From Enterococcus sp. DIV1094 (GTDB lineage: Bacteria > Bacillota > Bacilli > Lactobacillales > Enterococcaceae), in contig NZ_CP147250.1 in NCBI RefSeq assembly GCF_017316305.2, positions 1,136,001 to 1,200,000 of the forward strand: DNA of 64,000 nucleotides, written 5' to 3'. Positions 37,421-47,072 of the stretch are shown here, piece by piece (position 1 is the first letter of the stretch; each line of letters opens with the position of its first letter). The position numbers were made by a program, and so were the translations under genes. The notes beneath the pieces are model-generated. The model worked only from the letters and a program-made list of their open reading frames with translations. It was not told the DNA's origin and did not search any database.

Positions 37421-38374
37421 ATGACACTAAAAATCTTTTTAGAAGTAGTTGAGCTACGAACAAAAGTCGCTAGTGTATTTCCTTTTGCGATAGGGGTTTT
37501 ATTCTCTATCGCTTTTTTTCACGAAATACAGTGGTTGAACACCTTGCTGTTTTTTATTGGTATGCTTGTCTTTGACTTAGCAACCACCGCCATCAACAAT
37601 TATATGGATTATGAAAAAGCACATTCGGAAATTTATAAATACGAGGAAAATGTTATTGGACGGACAGGTATCTCACCAAAACTCATACGAAACATGATTC
37701 TTGGGATGATCGCATTTGTTTTGATCATCGGCGTGTTACTGACGTTGAGAACTGGCTGGTTACTGTTACTGATGGGCGTCGTATGTTGCTTCATCGGTAT
37801 TTTCTATACTTTTGGACCAATCCCTTTATCTCGCATGCCGCTAGGAGAGATTTTCAGCGGTTTTACCATGGGTCTAGGAATCTTTGCGATGGTCATCTAT
37901 ATCAATACCCATCGCAGCGATTTATTCGATTTGACTATCTCTTTAACAACCGGCACCTTCAACCTGTCAGGCAATATCTGGGCTGTATCTGCGATCATCT
38001 TAGCAGCATTACCGCTTGTTTTTACCATCGCAAATATCATGTTAGCGAATAATCTACGTGACTTAGAACGAGATATAGAAAATCATCGCTATACGTTGGT
38101 CTTCTATATCGGCCGTCCAATTGGGATCATGCTTTTCCAACTTTTGATGTATGCGTGTTACCTGATCCTTCTTGTAGGACTGATCAGCGGCATTTTTCAA
38201 TGGCCGATCCTTCTGGCTTTCTTGTCGTTACCAAAAATCTATCTTAATCTCCAACAGTTTAAAGATAGCTTACCGCAGCCAATCAGTTTTAGCTATTCGA
38301 TCAAAAATATGATTTTGTTCAACAGTAGCTATGCCCTTGGTTTACTTGCGACGATTCTTATCAATCAATTGTAG
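37421..38374 (+). CDS. dmkA: UbiA-family prenyltransferase (MenA-like) of the EET locus
   Basis: 317 residues, eight to nine membrane helices. Asp-rich motifs TTAINNYMDYEKAHSE and NNLRDLERDIENHRYTL bind prenyl diphosphate and magnesium. Joins DHNA to the DmkB-made chain to give demethylmenaquinone. It is 12 bp after fmnB, RBS AAGGAG, and ends the rightward half of the locus at a bidirectional terminator. Confidence 0.9.
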   Translation: MTLKIFLEVVELRTKVASVFPFAIGVLFSIAFFHEIQWLNTLLFFIGMLVFDLATTAINNYMDYEKAHSEIYKYEENVIGRTGISPKLIRNMILGMIAFVLIIGVLLTLRTGWLLLLMGVVCCFIGIFYTFGPIPLSRMPLGEIFSGFTMGLGIFAMVIYINTHRSDLFDLTISLTTGTFNLSGNIWAVSAIILAALPLVFTIANIMLANNLRDLERDIENHRYTLVFYIGRPIGIMLFQLLMYACYLILLVGLISGIFQWPILLAFLSLPKIYLNLQQFKDSLPQPISFSYSIKNMILFNSSYALGLLATILINQL

Positions 38375-38381
38375 ACACACA

Positions 38382-38418
38382 AAAAAAACAGGTGGGAAAT
38401 CTCCACCTGTTTTTTTGT
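38382..38418. terminator. Bidirectional terminator between dmkA and the T4SS locus
   Basis: Stem ACAGGTGG(GA) with its complement CCACCTGT, flanked by an A-run on the left and a T-run on the right, so it ends both convergent transcripts. Confidence 0.85.
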
Positions 38419-38428
38419 ATATATGGAT

Positions 38429-39163
38429 CTACGTACGTGCTATCGTTGGCGAACCTTTTGTTAATGAATTCCTTGCAAGGCCTTGACCTCTTATTAATTC
38501 ATTGCGTTCTCTTGCTAGCGTACTCGCTCTATTCGTCACTGCTGATAGCCTTGGCTTGCCATCTGGAGTTCCGCCTCTTTCAGCTGAATTACTTCTATTC
38601 AGCAAGGACTTCTCACCAGAATTTCGACCATGAGAGGTTGAGGCAACTCCTTGCTCTCTTGTCAGATGATCTCTACTAATCACAAGTTTTCGCTTTACAA
38701 AGTTCCAAGCTTTGGATAAAGTACCTTTTGCTTTTGGATCTTTCTCGATTAGTCGTTCTCTGTCTTCTGCACGACTTCGTTGTAACCCTCTGAATTTTTG
38801 TCTTAAAAAATTCAAGGCTCTAGCTAAGATCCCTTTTGATCGTGAATCTTTATTCAGCAGTCTTTCTCGTCTATGGGCACGGTTTCGCTGAAATGATCTG
38901 AATTTCTGCTTAAAGAAATTCCGAACTCTAGCTAAAATCCCTTTTTCTTTTAAATCTTTTTCTTTGGAATTTTTCTTTTCCGGATTTTCTTTTGCTTCTT
39001 TTCGATGTTTCCGATAGGCTTGGACTTTTCGGTACACTTTAAACACTACTTGAATGGCTTTTTTTGCGAATTTGTAAAGCCAGACTGGTCCTTTTTGAAA
39101 CAACCTTTTAAAGACATTCTCGAGCTTATCTATTTCTACATCTTTATCCGAATTATTATGCAT
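38429..39163 (-). CDS. Strongly basic protein with three 36-residue repeats; last gene of the T4SS locus
   Basis: 244 residues, no membrane helix, very high Arg/Lys content. Three tandem repeats with a period of 36 start at about residues 74, 110 and 146, each of the type KGILARxxNFxxQKFRxxQR followed by RERLxxKD. A Ser/Arg-rich tail ends ARNSLTKGSPTIART, with a R-N/A-S-L motif also found in the 983- and 114-residue proteins of the locus. It could bind nucleic acid or acidic wall polymers, or be a secreted substrate. Family not recognised. It starts 2 bp after the preceding stop, suggesting coupled translation. Confidence 0.65.
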   Translation of the reverse strand: MHNNSDKDVEIDKLENVFKRLFQKGPVWLYKFAKKAIQVVFKVYRKVQAYRKHRKEAKENPEKKNSKEKDLKEKGILARVRNFFKQKFRSFQRNRAHRRERLLNKDSRSKGILARALNFLRQKFRGLQRSRAEDRERLIEKDPKAKGTLSKAWNFVKRKLVISRDHLTREQGVASTSHGRNSGEKSLLNRSNSAERGGTPDGKPRLSAVTNRASTLARERNELIRGQGLARNSLTKGSPTIART

Positions 39164-39164
39164 C

Positions 39165-40097
39165 TTAGTTCACATCTCTTTCTGTTATGATGACGGTATT
39201 TCCATCTTCATCAGTAGTTTCCTGTGTCCTTGATGTATCTGAACGACTAGTTCCATCTTGTGTCATTTGCACAGTTTCATACGGTTTTTCAAAATGAGCG
39301 ATCCATTGGAAGCTTCCTTCATTACCCATTAACCTATATTGATTTGCTTCTTCTGTGATTCTAAAGGTGATCGTTTTTTGGGTATCCCTACTATCTGTCC
39401 GCATAACAACAAAATTAGCACCTTCATGATCAGTGTCAAATGACATAATGCGATACTTAAACGTCGCTTCTTCATCCGCTCTGCCTTCTTCCACTTTTTT
39501 CTGAGTAAACGTATCTTCTGTAAACTCTAACGTGAAAGAACGACTATTGTTAGTATTTTCCCAAGTCCCTTGCATCAAAATATCTAGCCACATTTGGGAA
39601 ACAGCTCGTTGCGCTGCTTCGATCTGCTCAGACATTTCTGCCTCCAACTGTGCTTTCACTTCTTCCGTTGGATAAAGATAAAGATCTTCTCCATCTTCTT
39701 TTCGATGCAAGATCGTATTCCCCATCCTAGTCTGCAAGGCGAATTCTTTCGTTCGGTTGTTATCACTTTCCAAAACAACCTCACCACGTGTATTTAAATA
39801 GTAAATACCCGATTCAAACCAATCACTTGAAACTTTATAGGTTCCATCAGTAGCCAACTCGATTTCTGTGTCATCTGGCAAATTAGTATACCATGTCCCA
39901 CTGTAGATAGTGGCATTAAAACGATCTCTTGAGTCTCTCGTTTCTTGTACTGCTGCTGACGTGTCTGTAGCTTCTTTGGTACTTGATTGGGTATTGATCA
40001 ATGAATACCCCACTAGACCAGCGATCACAACAACAAGCAAGCCAAGACCAATAATGATTTTTTTACCTGATTCCGTTTCTAAAAAATTCTTTAGCAT
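39165..40097 (-). CDS. Bitopic membrane protein of the T4SS locus, possible PrgL/VirB8-position component
   Basis: 310 residues: short cytosolic start, one membrane helix (about 13-32, KIIIGLGLLVVVIAGLVGYS), then a long outside part with two beta-rich segments, GTWYTNLPDDTEIELATDGT and GTWENTNNSRSFTLEF, that look like an internal duplication. In conjugation loci this place, next to the hydrolase gene, often holds a VirB8-like scaffold such as PrgL, but I do not see a clear NTF2-like sequence, so the assignment is by position and topology. Good RBS (AAAGGAGG). Confidence 0.6.
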   Translation of the reverse strand: MLKNFLETESGKKIIIGLGLLVVVIAGLVGYSLINTQSSTKEATDTSAAVQETRDSRDRFNATIYSGTWYTNLPDDTEIELATDGTYKVSSDWFESGIYYLNTRGEVVLESDNNRTKEFALQTRMGNTILHRKEDGEDLYLYPTEEVKAQLEAEMSEQIEAAQRAVSQMWLDILMQGTWENTNNSRSFTLEFTEDTFTQKKVEEGRADEEATFKYRIMSFDTDHEGANFVVMRTDSRDTQKTITFRITEEANQYRLMGNEGSFQWIAHFEKPYETVQMTQDGTSRSDTSRTQETTDEDGNTVIITERDVN

Positions 40098-40159
40098 AGT
40101 TCCTCCTTTCTAGATATCCTTTAAACCATTCGTTAACTACTTTCGGTTCTACCTCCCCT

Positions 40160-43100
40160 TTAAGGAAGACCATACCCCGAAATAACGTTACTGCCAATGG
40201 CATAAGTTCTTCTTCGCACTAAGTTGTCAGAATTACCCTCAATCACTTGAATAATGTTCCCGCCAGAATATTCAACGATTCCTACATGATCTTTTCCTGT
40301 TCTGCCACCAGCCCAATCAAAAAATACAAGATCGCCAGATTGCGGAACATAGCCTTCATCATGCGCTTTGAATTTGTCATTTTCTTCAAACCATTCTTTC
40401 ATATCTAAAACACTCGATGTATTTGGGACTCGTCCTTGTTCTAAATAACCAGCTTCATTCGCTACCCAGGAAACGAATACTGAAGACCATTCGACTCGAT
40501 GGGTGAAGCCTGCCCAACTCCAATACTTCTCACCATTTGGATTGCCAAGCTCTCTTCTGGCAAGTTCGGCTAATCGACCGGTATCTGCCATAATATTTCT
40601 TGTCACCATAGCGGTGTAAAACATGTTACCAAATACATAGCGCCAGTTATAGCCTAATCCCTGTGCGACGATATGATTAAAAGGTATCGTTTGGTTGTTA
40701 CTTTTCATTTGTGCATACAGTCGGGCATCCTCAAAGGAATAAGGGGCATTCCTTCGAATCAAATCATCTAGATATTCTTCACCAAAGTTATATGCTTGGA
40801 CAGCTGCCAGCCCATTAAGATTATTAGTCTGTGCCTTTTTGATGAGGTGAGCAAAATATTCGACCCCTTTTTCAATCGATTCCTCTGGCGTAGTGATCCT
40901 ATCGGGAGACCCTAATGCCAGTTGCGCATTCATGATATCTGGTTGAATCGTTTCATTCCCACCAGATTCTACCCAAATCATCGATAAAATCGCATTAGTA
41001 TAGACTTCAATACGATGCTTACGCGTCTGTTCCTCCACTCTGTTTTGCCACTTGGTCACTGAGGCGGGAGGATTGATCAAGTTGCCCCGCAGACCACCGC
41101 CATTGCGCATATACGCTAGATTGGTGTCATTACCAAAAACTAGCTTATCAATATAAATTGCTGGATAAATATCAGGATCTCGATGCCAGAAGCGATATTC
41201 TTTCATTGCAACCAATAAATTGCCATCAAATTGATTTCTTGTGTAACCAATTAAATCCCCCGCTTCTAATCTTCTCCCTCGTCTTACCACCGGATCAATA
41301 TTGACATAGTAGGCATAATATAGACCTGTATATGTTTCTAATGCTGTGGTTACCGCTGCAGAGCCATCTGTATGTCCAGCTTGATAAGTATAATCAATAC
41401 TTTGCACAGTCTCAAAGGTCGTCGCATAAACGGGCGTTCCAGGCTCTGCATCTAGAGCAATTTCAAAGTGGCCAGAATCCGGATTTCGTCTGCGATAGCC
41501 AAAATTATCCACAACCGTGGCATAGTTCATCTTGCCAAATGGATTGGCCATAAAGATTTTATCTTCAAAGCGGTCTTTCTCCATAATAGGGTAATATTTG
41601 TCGATCTCATCTTCATCAAAAGCAATGACTCGCCCATAACTTTCAGTGTTGCTCGAAATAATTCCATGTGAAAAGACCTCGACTTCAGGATTTGAATCAA
41701 ACATCTCACCAATTGTTTGCACATTGATTTTAACAGTAGCAACATCTTTTCTCTCACGTCGTACTTCGGTATGTTCTTCTCCTGTTTCTTTATCTACTGT
41801 AACCACAACAGTTTCAACTTCTTTATCTTTTTCAATGACCGTCGTATAGTTGTAGACCATATCATGTAACGCATGGATTTCATCTCTTACTCTATAGACT
41901 TTGATTGGCTCTGGTGTGATTGGATGAGGCGCATCTTGAAAGACGGCATATGTCCGATAGCGAAAAGACCATGGAATCCAAACTCCAGTTTTTTCTGCGA
42001 CCCTTCTGCGATATGTAGCAATAGCGATATTATCGATATCATAATCTTCAAATTTTGCATTCAGATAATAGATGTAGTTATCCCCATTAGATACATACAT
42101 AAACTGCTCTGGATCAGACTGTATCCCGTTCACTTCAAAATAGACTTCATCATGCTCGGGGTTATCAACTAGCCGGTTGTAGGTTTGATAAACCTCTCGA
42201 TTCTTATAAGTATCCAACCATGTCACGTAATGATACGCTTCAGTGATCATCATCGACTCTGTTTTTACGACAAATAAACTTAAAATCGTCGTCCAAAAAG
42301 AAAGGAAGATTGCGATGATCGAGATGATGACTGCCACGATCAGGATAACAACGATCAATTTCAATAGGATGGGCAATTGTAGAATAATCAGCATGGTGAT
42401 GATAATTCCGACTAAGTTTAAGTTCCCTTCCTCATCTCGACCGATCTTATCAATGATCAAGTCTTTGATTTTATTTTTAAAAGGATTTTTAGGCGAAATT
42501 TGATTTTTTAACATGTTGTCTAATTTCGCCCGCATATTCCTCTTACCAGCAACCTTCTTTTTTCCTTCTTTTCGCTTAGTATTTCTCTTCTTTTTTTCCA
42601 ACTGCTCATTTTTAGAAAGATGTAATGCTTTTTTGTCATTTTTATGACGAATCTTTGATGTGGTAGAGTTGACTTTCTCTTGTTGACTTTGTTTTTTTTC
42701 TAGATTTACTTTACTGTCGTATCCTTTGTATTCACTATCTTTCTTTTGTTTCTTACGAATTTTCTCATGACGCTTTTTTTTATTGAAACGTACTTGTGTG
42801 TTCTTTTTTTCTTTATTTTGTTCTTCGTTGTTGTTCGTCACAGGAGCAGGAACGCTTGTTGTATTGACTTTAGCAGGGGGTAACATTGACTCGTGTTGTT
42901 GCTGCTTTAATTGATCTCTTCGACTCTCTTGTACTCTTTTTCGACGATTGGCGCTCTGACTATTGACAGGTGTGTTCTCGTCAATGTTATTAGAAAATTC
43001 TTGCTCTAAATCATTTTTATCGTTTTTGTCTTTTTTACGCTGTTTGCTCTGAAAACTTGCTTGCTGTGATTTTTTTTTGATCCGGAGATTGTTCCCCTTC

Positions 43101-43258
43101 ATCAACTTCATGAATTTTCGTTTTCGAGCGCTACTTATCGACTTATATCTTTTAGAACTTATTTTACTACCATGTACGACCATTTTTCTGTTTTTACTAC
43201 TACTAGTCGTCGCGTTCTGACCTGCCCTGTTTTTGCCTAAAATTTTTGGATCAGCCAC
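40160..43258 (-). CDS. Large T4SS cell-wall hydrolase (PrgK/VirB1-like) with M23-like, lysozyme-like and CHAP-like domains
   Basis: 1032 residues from a GTG. A long basic cytosolic N-terminus (1-280, Lys-rich); a hydrophobic segment (about 285-335); an M23-like domain (about 570-690, FGYRRRNP then HFEIALDAEPGTPVYA); a lysozyme-like transglycosylase domain (about 735-870, IWVESGGNE, catalytic Glu764); and a C-terminal CHAP-like domain (about 895-1032). In the CHAP domain the usual WCA motif reads VEWSSVFVSW: the Cys position is Ser925, although the His (KDHVGIVE) is kept, so the peptidase is probably inactive. Opens the wall for the channel and may act as scaffold. Confidence 0.85.
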   Translation of the reverse strand: MADPKILGKNRAGQNATTSSSKNRKMVVHGSKISSKRYKSISSARKRKFMKLMKGNNLRIKKKSQQASFQSKQRKKDKNDKNDLEQEFSNNIDENTPVNSQSANRRKRVQESRRDQLKQQQHESMLPPAKVNTTSVPAPVTNNNEEQNKEKKNTQVRFNKKKRHEKIRKKQKKDSEYKGYDSKVNLEKKQSQQEKVNSTTSKIRHKNDKKALHLSKNEQLEKKKRNTKRKEGKKKVAGKRNMRAKLDNMLKNQISPKNPFKNKIKDLIIDKIGRDEEGNLNLVGIIITMLIILQLPILLKLIVVILIVAVIISIIAIFLSFWTTILSLFVVKTESMMITEAYHYVTWLDTYKNREVYQTYNRLVDNPEHDEVYFEVNGIQSDPEQFMYVSNGDNYIYYLNAKFEDYDIDNIAIATYRRRVAEKTGVWIPWSFRYRTYAVFQDAPHPITPEPIKVYRVRDEIHALHDMVYNYTTVIEKDKEVETVVVTVDKETGEEHTEVRRERKDVATVKINVQTIGEMFDSNPEVEVFSHGIISSNTESYGRVIAFDEDEIDKYYPIMEKDRFEDKIFMANPFGKMNYATVVDNFGYRRRNPDSGHFEIALDAEPGTPVYATTFETVQSIDYTYQAGHTDGSAAVTTALETYTGLYYAYYVNIDPVVRRGRRLEAGDLIGYTRNQFDGNLLVAMKEYRFWHRDPDIYPAIYIDKLVFGNDTNLAYMRNGGGLRGNLINPPASVTKWQNRVEEQTRKHRIEVYTNAILSMIWVESGGNETIQPDIMNAQLALGSPDRITTPEESIEKGVEYFAHLIKKAQTNNLNGLAAVQAYNFGEEYLDDLIRRNAPYSFEDARLYAQMKSNNQTIPFNHIVAQGLGYNWRYVFGNMFYTAMVTRNIMADTGRLAELARRELGNPNGEKYWSWAGFTHRVEWSSVFVSWVANEAGYLEQGRVPNTSSVLDMKEWFEENDKFKAHDEGYVPQSGDLVFFDWAGGRTGKDHVGIVEYSGGNIIQVIEGNSDNLVRRRTYAIGSNVISGYGLP

Positions 43259-43285
43259 TGTCCTGTTTCCTTTCCCGCGTTCCTA

Positions 43286-45628
43286 TTAAGTTTCTCCAGG
43301 TTTCGTTGACATCATCTTATAGAGCTGGGTATCTTTTGGAAAATGATCATAAAACGGTAATGTGGTATCCCCAAATACCATCAGACCATATCCTTCTGGA
43401 GAGTTCACTACGTATTTTTCTTGTTCTTCTGAAATATCGAAAAGTCTAACTAATTGTGTACGGTCTGATTTTGCTTGATTCAGCATCATGATGAAATCAC
43501 TATTCGACAACATCCGGCGAGCTAGATCGGACAATAACAATGTTTCGACGTTCTGAGTAATTCCTGTCGGGATCGCTCCCCATTTCCGCGCACGACTCCA
43601 CAGTTCAAAGAAGTAATTCTCAGAATATTCATTTGTAAATAAAAGCTGCATCTCATCAATGTATAGCCACGTACGAACGCCTCGTTCACGGTTAGTCGTG
43701 ATTCGATTCCATACTTGGTCCAACACGATCAGCATGCCCATCGTTTTCAACTGTTTCCCTAAATCCTTGATGTCATAGATCACTAAACGTTTGGTGATAT
43801 CAACATTCGTTTCAGCTGAAAAGACTGACAAACTTCCTTCAATGTAGATCTCCAGATCCATCACTAATTGTTTCGCTTCATCTTCTTCTTGTTCTTTTAA
43901 AATATTATAGAAATCAATGAATGTTGGTGTACGATCGCCCAACACTTCATAAGTACGACGACAAACTCGGTCAATCAGTGTTTTTTGTGTGGAACTGAGT
44001 CCTAATGCGCCACCGATGATCAAGTCGAATAATGAAATCAAAAATTCAGATTTTAGTACAACGGGATCGGTGTCATCGCCATAGTTCTCGTTGATATCCA
44101 TTGGATTGATCGTTGTCGGTGAATCACTGGAAATTTTTATGATCTCGCCATTGAAATTTTGACCGATGACGGAGTACTCTCGCTCGGGATCAATGATGAT
44201 CACTTCATCTTCTGCATCTCGTAAAAGTACGTTTACGATTTCACGCTTTACCGAGAAACTCTTACCAGACCCCGGCGTTCCTAGAACGAAGCCATTAGGT
44301 GCTTTTAATAATTTTCTGTCAAGCGAAAGAATATTTTTTGAAATCGCATTGACACCATAGTATTTTCCGTTTTCTTGAATCAAATCTGAAATCGTGAATG
44401 GAATAAAAATGGCGGTACTCGCGGTTGAAAGTGTTCGATCTAATGGAATCGCATTGATTCCTAACGGCAATGTCGCATTCAAGCCATTTTCTTGCATAAA
44501 CTCTAGTTCAATCAGTTTGAAACCAAAGCGTCGACAAACAGAATTTATTTCATCGTGGACTTCAGCTAATTTTTCTGTTGTTGGTGAATGGAAGTGAATG
44601 GAGCCCGTGATCGCATACAATTTTTGTCCTCTATTTTGTAGATCATCCACCAGACCTTTTGCTTCTGTTAAGGAATAAGAGAGTTCATAAGAAAGCATCT
44701 CAAAATCATAACCACTTTGTAACGCCTTCTTTTGCTCATCGACTTTTTGTTGTTCCATAAAAGCTAATTTCGTCTTCACTAAATCAAACGCTTCATCTTG
44801 ATCCATTGGTTCAATATGTATCGATACAACGATTTCCCGTGGAATTTCTAACATTTCAAAAAGAAAAGTATCTGATAATTCAGCAGGGTATTCTTGTAGA
44901 TATAATGTTTTCGCATAGTGATCATCGATTTTTAAGTAGTTTTTATTCTCCTTAAATTCCATGACTTCAGGCAGTACCTCATTCACTTCTGACTTAGTCG
45001 TCTTGTCATTCGTTAATAGGATCTCTGCCATCATATGTAATAATTTTGTTTTTTCTACCTTTTTTGCCTGACTGCCCAAACGACTGGCAAACATTTCAAA
45101 ACGATCTGCAACCATCTCTAATTCTTTTTGTGCAATCTCTAACGTAGGATGTTGTTGCACAAAGGTAAATAAGATCGTCTTCTTGAACCCATTTTTTTCT
45201 TCATCTAACTTCCTTGAAATGACTTGATTCATTTCTTCACGATATGAATCAAGGAAATCATTTTTTGCTTTGTAATAAAGGACCGATTGCAAATCAGCAA
45301 GCGGCCGCTTCTTTTTATATACAGTCAATTGCAACTTCGTCTTGCTACTTAATGAATTCAAAAAGTCACAATACTGAGAGAAAATTTCAATTTGATTGTC
45401 GTCAGAAGACAATTGATAGTTGATATCTTGTAATTCAAGTGTCAATGAATAGGTAAAGTCATCAATTTTGCAGATGCCACTATCATAAATATCTTCAAAC
45501 CTAAATGTATCTCTAAAAGGATCGAGGTCTTCTTTCTTCTTAGGTTTAGGTTTACTAATAAATTGTTTCTCATCATCTTTTGATTTTTTTGTTGGTTTTA
45601 ACGCCTTAAGCGCTTTTAACTTCATCAT
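43286..45628 (-). CDS. VirB4-type T4SS ATPase (PrgJ/TraE-like)
   Basis: 780 residues. Walker A GTPGSGKS (450-457) in GFVLGTPGSGKSFSVKREIV, Walker B TWLYIDEMQLLF, and the conserved GITQNVETLL and LNQAKSDRTQL segments of the VirB4 C-terminus. It is the inner-membrane motor present in all T4SS, energising assembly and substrate passage. It overlaps the PrgI gene by 4 bp (ATGA). Identification is firm at family level. Confidence 0.93.
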   Translation of the reverse strand: MMKLKALKALKPTKKSKDDEKQFISKPKPKKKEDLDPFRDTFRFEDIYDSGICKIDDFTYSLTLELQDINYQLSSDDNQIEIFSQYCDFLNSLSSKTKLQLTVYKKKRPLADLQSVLYYKAKNDFLDSYREEMNQVISRKLDEEKNGFKKTILFTFVQQHPTLEIAQKELEMVADRFEMFASRLGSQAKKVEKTKLLHMMAEILLTNDKTTKSEVNEVLPEVMEFKENKNYLKIDDHYAKTLYLQEYPAELSDTFLFEMLEIPREIVVSIHIEPMDQDEAFDLVKTKLAFMEQQKVDEQKKALQSGYDFEMLSYELSYSLTEAKGLVDDLQNRGQKLYAITGSIHFHSPTTEKLAEVHDEINSVCRRFGFKLIELEFMQENGLNATLPLGINAIPLDRTLSTASTAIFIPFTISDLIQENGKYYGVNAISKNILSLDRKLLKAPNGFVLGTPGSGKSFSVKREIVNVLLRDAEDEVIIIDPEREYSVIGQNFNGEIIKISSDSPTTINPMDINENYGDDTDPVVLKSEFLISLFDLIIGGALGLSSTQKTLIDRVCRRTYEVLGDRTPTFIDFYNILKEQEEDEAKQLVMDLEIYIEGSLSVFSAETNVDITKRLVIYDIKDLGKQLKTMGMLIVLDQVWNRITTNRERGVRTWLYIDEMQLLFTNEYSENYFFELWSRARKWGAIPTGITQNVETLLLSDLARRMLSNSDFIMMLNQAKSDRTQLVRLFDISEEQEKYVVNSPEGYGLMVFGDTTLPFYDHFPKDTQLYKMMSTKPGET

Positions 45629-45975
45629 GCTTCTTGCCCGCCTACATCTTCAATTTCTTTATTTATTTCTTCCTTGGGCTTCTTTTTTCGTGTACCTGGT
45701 GCCACGTGATACTTGAAAAATTGTTTAAGATAGACATCAAATGTTAAGCCATTCCTTTTGAACCATCCGAATGAGACGATTGGAATGGACGAAAGGATCA
45801 TAAACCAGCTCGTGATCTCCATAGGGATTTTTAATCCAGCGATGAATATCAAACTGATCAAGACATTTACTCCAGCTGCAATAGCTAAACAAAGCAGCTG
45901 CTTCAAATTCATTCCTGCAATCACTTTTTCCTTATATTCTTTAATATCCTTTGGTATCTTTACCTCAACTGCCAT
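45625..45975 (-). CDS. PrgI-family T4SS membrane protein (VirB3-like)
   Basis: 116 residues, two adjacent membrane helices (about 24-48 and 52-70) framed by VKIPKDIKEYKEKVIAGMNL and WFKRNGLTFDVYLKQFFKYH, the family pattern. PrgI proteins stand directly before VirB4 genes in Gram-positive conjugation systems and play the VirB3 part. RBS AAGGAGG. Confidence 0.9.
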   Translation of the reverse strand: MAVEVKIPKDIKEYKEKVIAGMNLKQLLCLAIAAGVNVLISLIFIAGLKIPMEITSWFMILSSIPIVSFGWFKRNGLTFDVYLKQFFKYHVAPGTRKKKPKEEINKEIEDVGGQEA

Positions 45976-45984
45976 AGTTCCTCC

Positions 45985-46809
45985 TTACGATGCTGACATC
46001 AATGTTTTTGCCCATCCTTTAGTTTTGTTTACAGAAAGCAACAGTGCAATCATGTAAACTGTTAAACCTAAGATGATTCCGAAAATTCCTGATCCGACTT
46101 CTTCCATGATTCGATGGAAGATCGTTGGATAAATCACCAATACTAATGAAATAAATGTCCCTTGTAGTCCCAGAGCAGCAAAGTTTTTGAAAAATCCCTT
46201 GCTCATTTGAGAAAACTCCTGACTTGGCAAAGCACTCATCGGAATTGGGGCCATTGCACAAAATATATACATCTCCAAAAAGCGGAGATAAATGGTTACT
46301 TGAACTAATACGCGAACAACAAGTGATGCTAAAAATAAGATACACATCACGAGCAATACGACTAATTGCGACCACCAACTTAATTGAGATACTGCTTGTC
46401 TCACCGCATCTGCTGTATCTCTGACGGCGGAAGCATTTCCTATCTCTAAAATTCTAGTGGTTAAATTACCAGCAATGATCACCATGCCATCCAGAATGTC
46501 CTGAATCCTTAAAATAACTATGTAACAAATGACAAATTTAACAAATGCTTTGATGATCATCTCAAATCCTAGCATAGGAGCTCCACCTGCACCTTCAACT
46601 TTCGTTGAGATCTTCTGAAACTCTAAAAGAATAAAAATTGCTAGAATGGATAAAGCAAGTGGCCCAACTACGTGTTGCTGTAGTCGTTCCACTAAACTGT
46701 ACGCATCATATATGTAACTTCGTAGATCCATTCCCAAAACGTTTTTCAAATCATCCCCATTAAGGAATGTCATGATTTGTTCAAAAATAGACATAATTGC
46801 AGATTCCAT
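45985..46809 (-). CDS. Polytopic T4SS channel protein (VirB6/TrbL-like)
   Basis: 274 residues, six or so membrane helices, including LALSILAIFILLEF, LVVLLVMCILFLASLVVRVL and FGIILGLTVYMIALLLSVNK, with a conserved loop MYIFCAMAPIPMSALPSQEF typical of TrbL/VirB6 proteins of Firmicute integrative elements. Forms the inner-membrane channel. 9 bp upstream of PrgI, RBS AGGAG. Confidence 0.88.
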   Translation of the reverse strand: MESAIMSIFEQIMTFLNGDDLKNVLGMDLRSYIYDAYSLVERLQQHVVGPLALSILAIFILLEFQKISTKVEGAGGAPMLGFEMIIKAFVKFVICYIVILRIQDILDGMVIIAGNLTTRILEIGNASAVRDTADAVRQAVSQLSWWSQLVVLLVMCILFLASLVVRVLVQVTIYLRFLEMYIFCAMAPIPMSALPSQEFSQMSKGFFKNFAALGLQGTFISLVLVIYPTIFHRIMEEVGSGIFGIILGLTVYMIALLLSVNKTKGWAKTLMSAS

Positions 46810-46844
46810 ATGCTATACTCCTAATCTTCTCTTTGGCGTTACAA

Positions 46845-47072
46845 TTATGGTAAAAACGAACCAATGTTGAATGAAGTAGCAAACCAACCTGCAGCAACTA
46901 GAATCAATCCACCACCAACGATCTGCCAGATCCCTTGTTGTAACTGAGGACCATTCTTATCTTTCAACGCACCGGCTAAGATAATCGTTCCCCAAATCAA
47001 CCATAGACCGCCACCAATTAATGTAAACTGTGAAACCAAACCAAATACCTGTTCTAATAATTGTGCATTCAT
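46845..47072 (-). CDS. Small two-helix membrane protein, Maff2/VirB2-like
   Basis: 75 residues, two membrane helices (about 16-36 and 47-68) rich in Gly (FTLIGGGLWLIWGTIILAGA, WQIVGGGLILVAAG) around a short polar loop KDKNGPQLQQ. Size, topology and place just before the VirB6 gene match Maff2/TrbC-like pilin-type subunits of Gram-positive T4SS. Could be a pilin-like channel lining. GGAGATC as RBS. It starts a second transcriptional block, 403 bp from the VirD4 stop. Confidence 0.75.
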   Translation of the reverse strand: MNAQLLEQVFGLVSQFTLIGGGLWLIWGTIILAGALKDKNGPQLQQGIWQIVGGGLILVAAGWFATSFNIGSFLP

